From UBA5336 sp038522375 (GTDB taxonomy: Bacteria > Pseudomonadota > Alphaproteobacteria > Caulobacterales > Hyphomonadaceae), in the NCBI GenBank assembly GCA_038522375.1, contig JBCBKE010000033.1, positions 1-32,155 on the forward strand: 32,155 nucleotides of DNA. Reading direction: 5' to 3'. The notes below the pieces were generated by a model that worked only from the letters and a program-made list of their open reading frames with translations, did no database searches and was not told the origin of the DNA. The translations under genes were made by a program, and so were the position numbers. Numbering within the stretch: the stretch's first letter is position 1; each line of letters begins with the position of its first letter. This document shows, in pieces, positions 1 to 8,239 of the stretch.

Positions 1-98
1 GCCGTCATTTCGTCGCCGCGGATATCACAGATCACGCCGAGCGTCCGTGCAAAGGGCGTGCGCTCCAGGAAGGCCTCGAGGTCTGCTGCGCGGCTCAT
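1..98 (-). CDS. Hotdog thioesterase (PaaI-like), N-terminal fragment cut by window edge
   Basis: Only the first 32 codons are present; the gene runs off the left edge. The readable N-terminus begins MSRAADLEAFLERTPFARTL and continues into a GV-x-x-D-I-R-G-D-E-M segment. This resembles the start of small PaaI/YbgC-type hotdog acyl-CoA thioesterases (an N-terminal helix ending in 'F-x-x-x-L-G-V'). Its ATG overlaps the stop of the upstream thioesterase gene by four bases (ATGA), so the two are almost certainly co-transcribed and translationally coupled. A pair of related thioesterases often works as a heteromer or on related acyl-CoAs, but that is inference. Calling it a thioesterase rests on the short N-terminus and its neighbour, so confidence is moderate. 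Confidence 0.55.
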   Translation of the reverse strand, partial: MSRAADLEAFLERTPFARTLGVICDIRGDEMT

Positions 99-598
99 GT
101 CTTTGTCTCCATCGCCGCCTTTGCCGCTGCCGCTGTACCGCCGATCTTCCATCGTTTCGGATCGTTCAATGCAAATGCCCCTGCCGCAGTTGCGATCACT
201 TTTTCACGGCTCTCATGATAGGCCCAGGCCCGGACGAACGCGACCGAACGTGTGACGTGGTAGCACTCAGCCTCCCCACGGATGTCCACCCGTGGCTCGG
301 CGGGGCGCATATAGTCGATCCGGAGGTCAAGGGTCGCCAGCGTTTTGAACTCGTCCAGCGCTGCTGAGGTCGCGACGCCGCAAAGGTTGTCCAGAAGGGC
401 TGTGATAACGCCCCCGGCGACGATCCCGGTATCGGGGTCGCCCACCAGGTCGTCTCGCCAGGGCGCGAGTGCAAAAGCCCGCCCTTTCTCAACCTTGGTC
501 ACCTGAAACCCCAGGGCTTTCGCCCACGGTACCGCGTCCATGATCAGATGGGCATGCTCGGCCATGACCGACATGGGTTCAGGGTTTTTGTCGCGCAT
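95..598 (-). CDS. PaaI-family hotdog thioesterase
   Basis: About 167 aa, the normal size for a single-hotdog thioesterase that hydrolyses acyl-CoA thioesters in the cytoplasm. The core is visible: a G-G-V-I-T-A-L-L-D-N-L-C-G helix at residues 62-74, with Asp70 at the position of the usual catalytic acid. It is followed by strand TLDLRIDYMRPA (about 89-100), typical of the family. The canonical 'HGG' before the helix reads AGG here. The frame is open further upstream to 790, but that part overlaps the divergent monooxygenase and has no family character. I take the Met at 598; Mets at 574 and 565 are alternatives. Its stop overlaps the next gene's start (ATGA). It is divergent from the flavin monooxygenase, and the shared control region carries a strong inverted repeat. 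Confidence 0.75.
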   Translation of the reverse strand: MRDKNPEPMSVMAEHAHLIMDAVPWAKALGFQVTKVEKGRAFALAPWRDDLVGDPDTGIVAGGVITALLDNLCGVATSAALDEFKTLATLDLRIDYMRPAEPRVDIRGEAECYHVTRSVAFVRAWAYHESREKVIATAAGAFALNDPKRWKIGGTAAAAKAAMETKT

Positions 599-617
599 GG
601 GGCGTATCTTTCGGGAA

Positions 618-660
618 AGTTTGACGTATCGCCTTGCGTCGATACCATTCCGGTCAAACT
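618..660. promoter_or_regulatory. Inverted repeat, candidate operator between divergent thioesterase and FMO genes
   Basis: AGTTTGAC (618-625) is exactly complementary to GTCAAACT (653-660). Nested inside, GTATCG (626-631) is exactly complementary to CGATAC (640-645). The two arm pairs are offset by seven bases. The left arm also contains TTGACG (621-626), which with TACCAT about 16 bases on could serve as a -35/-10 pair for the monooxygenase. Position between two divergent genes and dyad symmetry suggest a repressor or activator site. The binding protein is unknown. Confidence 0.45.
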
Positions 661-695
661 GCGCAATGCGCAGCGACGTTCCTGGGAGGGCCGAA

Positions 696-2033
696 ATGGG
701 CTTTGACGGCGAAACCGAAACAAGGGTCTGCATCATCGGAGCGGGGTGCTCAGGCTTTGCCATGGCCAAGCGCCTGAAGGACCACGCCATCGCCTATGAT
801 TGTTTCGAGATGTCGGACAATATTGGCGGCAACTGGTACTACAAGAATCCCAACGGCCACTCATCCTGCTATGAAAGCCTCCACATCGACACGTCGAAGT
901 GGCGTCTGGCCTTTGAGGACTTTCCCGTCCCCGATAACTGGCCTGACTTTCCTCATCACCGCCAATTGTTCCAGTATTTCAACGACTATGTCGATCATTT
1001 CGGTTTGCGGGAAACCATCACCTTCAACACGGCGGTTGAGCATGCCGAGCCGATTGATGGTGACCGCTGGTCTGTTCGCCTGTCGACCGGCGAGACCCGC
1101 AACTACTCCCACCTGATCATCGCCAACGGGCACCATTGGGACCCGCGCTGGCCTGAGTATCCCGGAGCGTTCACGGGTTACCAGGTTCACAGCCATCACT
1201 ATCGTGACCCCTTCGAACCCTATGATTTCCGGGGCAAGCGGGTGCTCATCGTCGGGGCTGGTAATTCCGCCATGGACATTGCGTCTGAGCTTGGCCAGAG
1301 GCCGCTTGCCAGCCGGCTCCATGTGTCCATGCGGCGCGGGGTCTGGGTGTTGCCGAAGTACATGAACGGGCAACCGGCGGACAAGGCCGTCCTGCCGGGG
1401 TGGATGCCAACCGGCGTCGGCCGTGCCTTGGCCCGCCGGGCCATCAAGAAAACGATAGGCAACATGGAAGACTACGGTCTGCCAAAGCCTGACCATGAGC
1501 CACTGGACGCGCACCCCTCGGTGTCGGGTGAGTTCCTGACCCGCGTCGGCTGCGGAGATATTGTCCCCAAGGGCGCGATGGAGCGACTGGACGGTGACGG
1601 CGTCGTGTTCAGGGACGGCACGCGAGAAGCCTTTGACGCCATCGTCTGGGCGACCGGATACAATGTCAGCTTTCCGTTCTTCACCGCGCCTGACCTGACG
1701 CCCCAGGATAACAGCTTCCCCCTTTTCAAACGGATGGTGAAACCGGGTTTCAACACCCTGTTTTTCCTTGGGCTCGCCCAACCGCTGCCGACGTTGGTGA
1801 ATTTCGCAGAACAGCAGTCCAAACTCGTGTCCCGGGCCATCGGGGGTACCTACCAGCTTCCGCCGAACGCGCAGATGGAACAGACCATCAAGGCAGATGA
1901 GGCCGCCCATGCGGGTCATTTCTACCAAGCGGCGCGGCACACGATGCAGGTGGACTTCAACCGCTACGTTGCCGATCTCATGCAGGAGATCAAACGCGGC
2001 GAAAAACGTGCCGGAGCTTCGGTGATAGCCTAA
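696..2033 (+). CDS. Flavin-containing monooxygenase (class B, FMO type)
   Basis: 445 aa from the ATG at 696, preceded by GGGAGG six to seven bases upstream. The frame is open back to 540, but that extension overlaps the divergent thioesterase. FAD-binding GAGCSG lies at residues 15-20. The FMO fingerprint FTGYQVHSHHY (159-169) fits F-x-G-x3-H-x3-Y, the NADPH-binding site GAGNSA is at 187-192, and the ATGYN motif is near 319-323. These define a single-component NADPH/FAD enzyme that inserts one oxygen from O2 into a soft nucleophile (N or S) or, in some relatives, a ketone. The substrate cannot be read from sequence. Nearby thioesterases and an esterase suggest a small catabolic or detoxifying island. 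The fingerprint is FMO-like, not the strict Baeyer-Villiger form ending in W. Confidence 0.88.
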   Translation: MGFDGETETRVCIIGAGCSGFAMAKRLKDHAIAYDCFEMSDNIGGNWYYKNPNGHSSCYESLHIDTSKWRLAFEDFPVPDNWPDFPHHRQLFQYFNDYVDHFGLRETITFNTAVEHAEPIDGDRWSVRLSTGETRNYSHLIIANGHHWDPRWPEYPGAFTGYQVHSHHYRDPFEPYDFRGKRVLIVGAGNSAMDIASELGQRPLASRLHVSMRRGVWVLPKYMNGQPADKAVLPGWMPTGVGRALARRAIKKTIGNMEDYGLPKPDHEPLDAHPSVSGEFLTRVGCGDIVPKGAMERLDGDGVVFRDGTREAFDAIVWATGYNVSFPFFTAPDLTPQDNSFPLFKRMVKPGFNTLFFLGLAQPLPTLVNFAEQQSKLVSRAIGGTYQLPPNAQMEQTIKADEAAHAGHFYQAARHTMQVDFNRYVADLMQEIKRGEKRAGASVIA

Positions 2034-2062
2034 CCACAACCGCGCGTTTATCCGAGCCGCCC

Positions 2063-2083
2063 AGCGCTGATTGGTCAGGCGCT
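2063..2083 (+). terminator. Hairpin after FMO gene, possible weak terminator
   Basis: AGCGCTGA (2063-2070) pairs with TCA-GCGCT (2075-2083) around a TTGG loop, with a single bulged G at 2078. It lies 30 bases after the monooxygenase stop. No T-run follows, so it would be a weak or Rho-assisted terminator, or only a stable 3' end structure. Confidence 0.3.
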
Positions 2084-2165
2084 TCGAAAGGTTACCGGAG
2101 CGTTTCCACAATTCGGCCCATTTCCTGCTTTGCCCCGTCCAAGCAAACGAAAGTGGGCGAGATAC

Positions 2166-3026
2166 ATGCAGACGTCGCAATCAGGGCGGGAAGAAACAGA
2201 CGGGCACGGGAATCGCTTGATCGCAGCCATCCGCTGGGTTGCAATATTCGCCATGGTCGGGATTGGCGCGGCCTCTGCGATCGCCCAGACGCCATCGCCG
2301 CAGGCCGTATTCACAGTTCACGGCATCGAGCGCGCTGACCTTCCAAGGAAGAAGCAGACACTTGCGATCCGCCCTGTCGCATTTCATGGAAGAAGCGCCG
2401 GGAAGGGCACCGATGCGGTCCTCGGAGAGGCGATGGGACCGTTCAGACCGAACGCTCACCTGCGGTTATGCTGGCCGCGATTGTCCAACGCGCCGCGCGC
2501 CGATGCGGCGCTGTTCGTAAAGACGTACAAACCACTGGTGATCGTGAACGGAAAGGTCCTGATCGCGGCGGCGCCGGTCAACCATGCCTGTCTCAGTTCC
2601 GGGTTTGGTCCGCGGTTCGGGCGAATCCATAAGGGTATTGACCTGATCTCGCGGCGCCATGACCCAATCTTCGCTGCCGCGCCTGGTATTGTCCGAGAAG
2701 CCGGCTGGGGCCGCGGCTACGGCCGCTATGTGGTGCTCGACCACGGCCACGGCGTTTACACCCGGTATGCGCACCTTGAACGTATCGAGAAGGGGATCGA
2801 GCCTGGGACGGGCCTCGGCTTTGGCCAACCCCTCGGCACCATGGGCAAGAGTGGAAACTCGACGGGCGTGCATCTCCACTTCGAGGTGCTGACCGGAGAG
2901 TGGGGCCCGATGAAGGCCTATGGCCTGACGGCTAGCAATCCCCTCGACTTTCCGGCCTATACACCAGCGCCATTCCGAAACGCCTTCACCATCAACGCCC
3001 AGCTTACCGATGCGATCCCGCAGTAG
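2166..3026 (+). CDS. Secreted M23 (LytM/peptidase M23) metallopeptidase, paralog 1
   Basis: 286 aa from ATG 2166, with GGGCGAG just upstream; an in-frame upstream start at 2130 is possible. The N-terminus has Arg residues followed by a hydrophobic helix (about 19-41) ending in an Ala-rich cleavage region, a Sec signal peptide. The C-terminal half is an M23 domain with all zinc-site motifs: HKGID (His155, Asp159), a YAHL His (about 203) and HLHFE (His236, His238). Members cleave peptide crosslinks of peptidoglycan or act as envelope hydrolase activators. Two Cys (about 102 and 142) recur at identical spacing in the next gene and could form a disulfide. The next gene (3221-3949) is a clear paralog. 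Intact metal ligands suggest an active enzyme in the periplasm. Confidence 0.82.
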   Translation: MQTSQSGREETDGHGNRLIAAIRWVAIFAMVGIGAASAIAQTPSPQAVFTVHGIERADLPRKKQTLAIRPVAFHGRSAGKGTDAVLGEAMGPFRPNAHLRLCWPRLSNAPRADAALFVKTYKPLVIVNGKVLIAAAPVNHACLSSGFGPRFGRIHKGIDLISRRHDPIFAAAPGIVREAGWGRGYGRYVVLDHGHGVYTRYAHLERIEKGIEPGTGLGFGQPLGTMGKSGNSTGVHLHFEVLTGEWGPMKAYGLTASNPLDFPAYTPAPFRNAFTINAQLTDAIPQ

Positions 3027-3220
3027 GTCCCCGGTCTAGCGATCGAGCGCGCTTAACCCCAGACAACACGGCCTTCATCTCGCAACCGGAAAAGGTCTGG
3101 CAAGCATTCCGGCCTATATCGGGTTTGAGGGGGGCGCAGACGACTGATGAGCCGCGAGCCATGATGACCTTATTCGATCACGCTGGTGCCCGAAAAAGTC
3201 GGCGGGCGGACCCGTTTTCC

Positions 3221-3949
3221 ATGCGCGTTCGGGGTGCTTGCATCACGGGAATGTTCTTCACCGTTACGGCGTGCGCCACCGCGCCGCCACCACCGCCGGA
3301 CTGGAACACTGTTATCGGCCCACAGGCAACAGTCCCGGCAGGGTCGACAAGCCGGGAAGCACAGGGGCCGTTTCAACCGAATGCCTATCTGCGGCTATGT
3401 CGTGTCCAGCTTTCAAATGCGCCGCCAGCCGATGCCGACCTGTTCGTCAGGGACTTTTCCCCACTGATTCAGGTGAAGGGCAAGGTTGTAATGTCGACGG
3501 CGCCGGCCAACGATGTCTGTCTGAGCTCCGGATTTGGGTTTAGAGGCGGACGGATGCACAAGGGTATCGACCTGGTTGCACGGCCCGCCGGCCCTGTTTA
3601 TGCTGCCGCGCCAGGGATCGTCCGGGAGGCTCGCTGGGCCAACGGCTTCGGCTACTATGTGGTGCTCGATCACGGTCATTCCACCTACACCCGATATGCC
3701 CATCTCAGCGAGTTTGCCGATGATATCAGACCCGGGACGCGTCTTGGTTTTGGCCAGGTCGTTGGCACCATGGGACGCACGGGCAATGCATCGGGTGATC
3801 ACCTGCATTTCGAGGTGCTGTCGGGACGCTGGGGCCGAAAGGGATCGTTTGGTTTCACGGCCTATGACCCCTTGTCCTTCCCCGCGTTCTGGCCCGATTA
3901 TCTGACCGCCGCCGCGAAGGACCCTGAAAACGGCAGTGCGGCCCCTTGA
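3221..3949 (+). CDS. Lipoprotein M23 metallopeptidase, paralog 2
   Basis: 242 aa from ATG 3221. This start gives an 18-residue signal peptide with lipobox V-T-A-C (Cys18), then a Pro-rich linker (ATAPPPPPDW). Starts at 3161/3164 would add a poorly coding segment, so I prefer 3221, though this is not certain. The M23 domain is complete: HKGID (about His113, Asp117), YAHL (about His161), HLHFE (about His194, His196). The segment from 'GPFxPNAxLRLC' through 'DPLxFPA' can be aligned almost gap-free with the upstream gene, including two Cys 40 residues apart. The N-termini differ completely: one protein is released to the periplasm and this one is anchored to a membrane by lipid. No +2 Asp is seen, so outer-membrane sorting is expected. 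Confidence 0.8.
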   Translation: MRVRGACITGMFFTVTACATAPPPPPDWNTVIGPQATVPAGSTSREAQGPFQPNAYLRLCRVQLSNAPPADADLFVRDFSPLIQVKGKVVMSTAPANDVCLSSGFGFRGGRMHKGIDLVARPAGPVYAAAPGIVREARWANGFGYYVVLDHGHSTYTRYAHLSEFADDIRPGTRLGFGQVVGTMGRTGNASGDHLHFEVLSGRWGRKGSFGFTAYDPLSFPAFWPDYLTAAAKDPENGSAAP

Positions 3950-4058
3950 GCGCCGGCCAGTGTTTACCCTTGGAGACGAGGCCAATCTGGCGCAGAGGTT
4001 GCGAGAGACAGCAGCGAAAAGTTGACCATCCGTCACGATTGCCCGCAAGACAATAAGA

Positions 4059-4700
4059 ATGACCGAGACCACAACAGATCCCGCCGCAGAAACGTCAGGA
4101 AAGCGGGCCCGCGCCAAGGCAGCGAACAGGATGGCTATCCTGGACGCCGCAAGGCATGTGTTCGCCCGTCTCGGCTACGAGGTGACCACCGTACGCGATA
4201 TCATCCGCGAAACAGAACTCGCCGCTGGGACATTCTACAATTATTTCAGGTCCAAGGAGGAGGTCTTTGAAGCCCTGTCGGGCGACTCGGCCCTGCGCTT
4301 CTCGGAGCGTCTTGAGGACATCCGTTCCCAGGCCACCGACTTTGAAACCTATATCCGGGCAGCATACCGTGCCTACTTCAACTTCCTGGCCGAAGAGAAT
4401 GCAGCGTCCATAGCAGACGGAACGCCACACATGGCGCTGATCGGTGTCAGGGTAGATACGCCAGAATTGAAGGCCGTCTTTGCAGAAATTCGTACCGACC
4501 TTGACCGCATTCTCGGCGATGAAACGGTTTCGAGCATCGATACCGAGTACCTCACGGCGGCTGCCGTCGGTATCGCCCGCGAAATGGGCGATCACATGCT
4601 CACCCGCCGTCCTGTCGACCCCCATGTCGCGGCCGAATTTGCAGCGAACACGTTGCTATCGGGCCTTGGCGGTATCGCCGTCGACAAGCCCGGCGAGTAA
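4059..4700 (+). CDS. TetR/AcrR-family transcriptional regulator
   Basis: 213 aa. The N-terminal helix-turn-helix is clear at about residues 25-70: AILDAARHVFARLGYE, then TTVRDIIRETELAAGTFYNY, then an F-R-S-K-E-E tail, the classic TetR signature. The C-terminal ligand-binding half is divergent, as is usual. It lies 42 bases upstream of the esterase gene in the same direction and probably forms an operon with it. It may also regulate the divergent monooxygenase/thioesterase region, but that is inference. No clear operator is seen in the 109 bases before its start, and the ribosome-binding site is weak. The ligand is unknown. Confidence 0.88.
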   Translation: MTETTTDPAAETSGKRARAKAANRMAILDAARHVFARLGYEVTTVRDIIRETELAAGTFYNYFRSKEEVFEALSGDSALRFSERLEDIRSQATDFETYIRAAYRAYFNFLAEENAASIADGTPHMALIGVRVDTPELKAVFAEIRTDLDRILGDETVSSIDTEYLTAAAVGIAREMGDHMLTRRPVDPHVAAEFAANTLLSGLGGIAVDKPGE

Positions 4701-4742
4701 TCCCACCTTGTCAGAAAGACCCGTCGATGGAGGCCACGCGCC

Positions 4743-5780
4743 ATGAGCTTGCAGGCAACCCTCGTCAAGACGCTACTCAAACTGCCGCCTCGCTGGCTGG
4801 TGCGCCTTTCCGGTGGCCAACTCGTCAAAATCGGGGGACGCGTGCTTGATCCACACATGCAGCTTCTGACCCATGGTGCCCGTCGGCAGCCGTCCATGTC
4901 CTCCGGCTCCCCGCAAGCTGGCCGTGTGGCCTCATCGGCTGGCCTTGCGATGCTAGCAGCTGCGCCCGAACCGGGCGTGGGCTGGGAAGACACCACGATC
5001 CCCCACAAGACCCGGAAGATCCCGGTGCGCATCTACCGGCCTGTTGACCAGGATTTTGCGGCACCGGTCATGGTCTACTTCCATTTCGGTGGCGGGGTGA
5101 TCGGTGATCTGGAGACCTGCCATGCCTTCGCCACGATGATTGCGAGCATCACCCGCTGTCCCGTGGTTTCCGTGGATTACCGGCTTGCGCCTGAGCACAA
5201 GTGGCCAGCCGGACTGGATGACTGTCAGACCGCTTACGAATGGACCCTGAAACATGCCGCCAGCCTCGGCGCGCCGGCAGGAGAAGCGGCCGTGGGCGGA
5301 GACAGTATGGGCGGCAACTTCGCAGCGATCATTGCCCAGGATGCCAGGCGGAACGGCCTGCCGCTGCCAGCCCTTCAATTGTTGATCTATCCAGCGATCG
5401 ATATCTCCCAGCAGACAGCGTCTCACACGACCTATGGAGAGACTTACCCGCTCGATACCGAAACCATGAGATGGTTCATGAGCCACTATCTTCCGGAAGG
5501 GCAGGACCTCACCGATCTTCGGATTTCGCCGGGCCAAGAGATGGACCTGGAAGGCTTGCCCAACGCCATTATCGCGACGGCTGGGTTCGACCCGCTTGTC
5601 GACGAGGGAGAAGCCTACGCCAGTCGGCTTGAGGCATCGGGCGTGGATGTCATCTTTCGCTGCTATGACCGGCTGACCCATGGCTTCACAGCCTTCACGG
5701 GCGCATCACCGGCGGCAGACGCTGCGTGTCGCGAGATCGCTGCCATGGTCCGCGACGCTTACGCGAAACAGGCTGATTAG
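4743..5780 (+). CDS. Alpha/beta hydrolase, HSL (hormone-sensitive lipase) family esterase
   Basis: 345 aa, with GGAGG about nine bases before the ATG. The catalytic triad is readable: Ser188 in GGDSMGG, Asp283 in GFDPLVDEG, His313 in LTHGF. The oxyanion-hole motif, HGGG in most family members, is HFGGG here (residues 114-118, within YFHFGGGVIGD). The DYRLAPEHKWPAGLDD block (about 145-160) is typical of HSL/acetyl-esterase enzymes. Members hydrolyse short-chain carboxylic esters in the cytoplasm. The first 60 residues form an N-terminal cap. It follows the TetR gene closely, suggesting induction by its substrate or product. With a flavin monooxygenase 2.7 kb upstream, an oxygenation-then-hydrolysis route is possible but unproven. 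Confidence 0.87.
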   Translation: MSLQATLVKTLLKLPPRWLVRLSGGQLVKIGGRVLDPHMQLLTHGARRQPSMSSGSPQAGRVASSAGLAMLAAAPEPGVGWEDTTIPHKTRKIPVRIYRPVDQDFAAPVMVYFHFGGGVIGDLETCHAFATMIASITRCPVVSVDYRLAPEHKWPAGLDDCQTAYEWTLKHAASLGAPAGEAAVGGDSMGGNFAAIIAQDARRNGLPLPALQLLIYPAIDISQQTASHTTYGETYPLDTETMRWFMSHYLPEGQDLTDLRISPGQEMDLEGLPNAIIATAGFDPLVDEGEAYASRLEASGVDVIFRCYDRLTHGFTAFTGASPAADAACREIAAMVRDAYAKQAD

Positions 5781-5801
5781 CGTACCCTGTCAGGGCGCCG
5801 T

Positions 5802-8081
5802 CTACTCGGCAGGCGGCATCGCGTCGACATTGTAGGCCGCGATCGTTGCGAGCGTGACGATGTCGTTCACCGTGGCCCCAAGCGGCGCAATCTGCACTGG
5901 CTTCTCGAAGCCCAGCAGCATTGGTCCGATGACGGTCGCGCCACCCATGGCATTCAACAGCTTTGTGGATATGGCTGCGGAGTGAATCGCAGGCATGATC
6001 AGGACGTTCGCCGGCCCTGTGAGCCTTGAGAAGGGGTAAGCCATCCGGTGCGTGGCGCTGAGGGCAAAATCTGCAGCGATGTCACCCTCATACTCGAAGT
6101 CGATATCGTCGCGTTCATCAAGGATCGCAACGGCCTCGCGCACCTTTTCGATCCGCTCACCCATGGGATTGCCGAAAGTCGAGTAGGAAAGGAAAGCCAC
6201 GCGTGGGGTGAAGCCGAGGGAGCGCACCCCCTGGGCTGCTTCAATCGCGATGGCTGCAATCTCCTCGGCATCGGGAAGCTCGACGACACTGGTGTCGGCG
6301 ATGAAGACTGTATGTCCGCGTCCAATCACCATGGACATGCCGATCACTGGCCGGCCTGGAATGGCGTCCAGCACCAGTTCGGCGTCACTCAATGCGACAT
6401 TGTAGTTCCGGGTCGTACCCGTCACCATGCCGTCGGCGTCGCCAGTCGCAAGCATGCAGCAGCCGAAGATATTCCGGTCCTGATTGACAAGTCGCTGGGC
6501 GTCGCGCTTCAGGTACCCGCTCCGCTGCAGACGCGCATACAGATAGTCAGTGTAGTCGGGATTGCGGTCCGACAGGCGTGCATTTACGATCTCGATCGCG
6601 TCTTCCGGCACACCCATCTGCTTCATTGTTGCCTGGACGCGCTCTTCCCGTCCGATAAGCACCGGAACGCCCAGGCCCTGATTCTTGAATGACCATGCTG
6701 CGCGTACGACGGCTGGTTCTTCACCTTCGGCAAACACGATCCGCTTCTTGTCGCGGCGCACTGCGCCTTGAAGGGCCTGCATGAACGAGGCCGTCGGATC
6801 CTGCCGCCGAGCCAGCGAGTCCCGGTAAGCGTCCATGTCCTTGATGGGGGTCCGCGCCTCGCCGGTGTCCATGGCGGCCTGGGCCACGAAGGGAGGGATG
6901 AAGGAGATAAGGCGGGGGTCAAACGGCGTTGGGATGATGTAGTCCGGCCCGAACTGCGGACGCTGGCCATGATAGGCTGCTGCCACCTCGTCTGGAACAT
7001 CCTCGCGGGCGAGTTCTGCAAGCGCCTTTGCCGCGGCAACCTTCATTTCCTCATTGATACCCCTGGCGCGAACATCAAGTGCGCCGCGAAAAATATAGGG
7101 AAAGCCGAGCACGTTGTTCACCTGGTTCGGATAATCTGACCGGCCCGTGGCTATGATGGCGTCATCACGGACCTGCTGGATCTCTTCGGGCGTAATCTCC
7201 GGATCCGGGTTGGCCATGGCGAAGATGATCGGTTTGTCCGCCATCGACGCCACCATTTCCCGGGTGACAGCGCCCTTGACGGACAGGCCAAGGAAGCAGT
7301 CGGCGCCGTCCATGGCGTCGGTCAGCGTGCGTTTGCTGGTTTTCACGGCGAACGCGGACTTGAACTGGTCCATCTTTTCGGTGCGGCCTTCATAGATCAC
7401 GCCGCGGCTGTCGCACATCAGGATATTGTCGCGTTTGACGCCAAGATGGGCGATGAGGCCAGCGCAGGAGAGGCCGGCTGCCCCCGCACCGGAGATCGCA
7501 ACCGTCAGGTCTTCCATCTTGCGACCGGTGATCGCGCAGGCGTTTATGATCCCCGCTGCAGCGATAATCGCCGTGCCGTGCTGGTCATCGTGGAAAACGG
7601 GAATGTCGAGCTCTTCCCGGAGACGGCTCTCGATCACGAAACAATCGGGTGCGCCAATGTCTTCAAGATTGATTCCGCCGAACGTCGCGCCGATATTCCT
7701 GACTGTGCGAATGAAATCGTCAGCGTCCTTGGTGTCGACCTCGATGTCGATCGAATCCACATCGGCAAAGCGCTTGAAAAGCACAGATTTGCCTTCCATC
7801 ACGGGCTTGGACGCCATGGCGCCCAGGTCACCGAGCCCGAGAATCGCTGTCCCGTTTGAAATAACCGCCACCATGTTGCCCTTGGCTGTGTAGTCGTAGG
7901 CTGCATCGGCGTTTTCCGCGATGGCCAGCACGGGTACTGCGACACCCGGGCTGTAGGCCAGCGACAGGTCTCGCTGTGTTGCCATGGGTTTGGTGGGCGT
8001 GACTGACAGCTTTCCGGCGGGACTGGCGGAGTGGAAGTCGAGCGCTTCCTGGTCAGTGAAGCTGGGGCGTTTGTTGGGCAT
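5802..8081 (-). CDS. maeB: NADP-dependent malic enzyme with C-terminal phosphotransacetylase-like domain
   Basis: 759 aa, the full length of the MaeB hybrid type. Residues 1 to about 420 are the malic enzyme: Tyr43 in SLAYSPG and Lys98 in MEGKSV are the catalytic pair, Glu140-Asp141 and Asp165-Asp166 (VFHDDQHG) are metal ligands, and GAGAAG (198-203) binds the nucleotide. Residues from about 430 to the end match phosphate acetyl/butyryl transferase, a domain thought to be regulatory in this family. The enzyme decarboxylates malate to pyruvate with NADP reduction, supplying pyruvate and NADPH. It is divergent from mutS, an arrangement common in alphaproteobacteria. It is convergent with the esterase, with only 21 bases between the stops and no strong terminator. 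Confidence 0.96.
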   Translation of the reverse strand: MPNKRPSFTDQEALDFHSASPAGKLSVTPTKPMATQRDLSLAYSPGVAVPVLAIAENADAAYDYTAKGNMVAVISNGTAILGLGDLGAMASKPVMEGKSVLFKRFADVDSIDIEVDTKDADDFIRTVRNIGATFGGINLEDIGAPDCFVIESRLREELDIPVFHDDQHGTAIIAAAGIINACAITGRKMEDLTVAISGAGAAGLSCAGLIAHLGVKRDNILMCDSRGVIYEGRTEKMDQFKSAFAVKTSKRTLTDAMDGADCFLGLSVKGAVTREMVASMADKPIIFAMANPDPEITPEEIQQVRDDAIIATGRSDYPNQVNNVLGFPYIFRGALDVRARGINEEMKVAAAKALAELAREDVPDEVAAAYHGQRPQFGPDYIIPTPFDPRLISFIPPFVAQAAMDTGEARTPIKDMDAYRDSLARRQDPTASFMQALQGAVRRDKKRIVFAEGEEPAVVRAAWSFKNQGLGVPVLIGREERVQATMKQMGVPEDAIEIVNARLSDRNPDYTDYLYARLQRSGYLKRDAQRLVNQDRNIFGCCMLATGDADGMVTGTTRNYNVALSDAELVLDAIPGRPVIGMSMVIGRGHTVFIADTSVVELPDAEEIAAIAIEAAQGVRSLGFTPRVAFLSYSTFGNPMGERIEKVREAVAILDERDDIDFEYEGDIAADFALSATHRMAYPFSRLTGPANVLIMPAIHSAAISTKLLNAMGGATVIGPMLLGFEKPVQIAPLGATVNDIVTLATIAAYNVDAMPPAE

Positions 8082-8239
8082 TGCTAGCGACTTCCGGCTG
8101 GGGTGATCTCAAAAATCAATTCGCGACCATATTCACCCGCGAGGAACGCTACAACCCATTGGAGAACAGGGTTCTTGTGAGAAGTGGGGAGGCGCCGCGC
8201 CGTCACGCCCTTGCGCTTTCTGGCCAAACCGCCCATCCG

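Noticed and set aside
861..2180. 439-codon minus-strand open frame
   Set aside because: Antisense to the flavin monooxygenase, whose motifs are unambiguous; the translation has no recognisable domain and reflects GC-rich third-position bias.
3413..4117. 234-codon minus-strand open frame
   Set aside because: Antisense to the M23 lipoprotein and TetR start; low-complexity, Arg-rich shadow.
5583..5595. GGTTCGACCC-like string resembling a tRNA T-arm
   Set aside because: It encodes the catalytic GFDP motif of the esterase; no cloverleaf can be built around it.
8081..8239. 53-residue N-terminal extension of MutS from a TTG
   Set aside because: Would overlap the maeB start base, uses a rare start without a ribosome-binding site, and does not look like MutS N-termini; kept only as an alternative.
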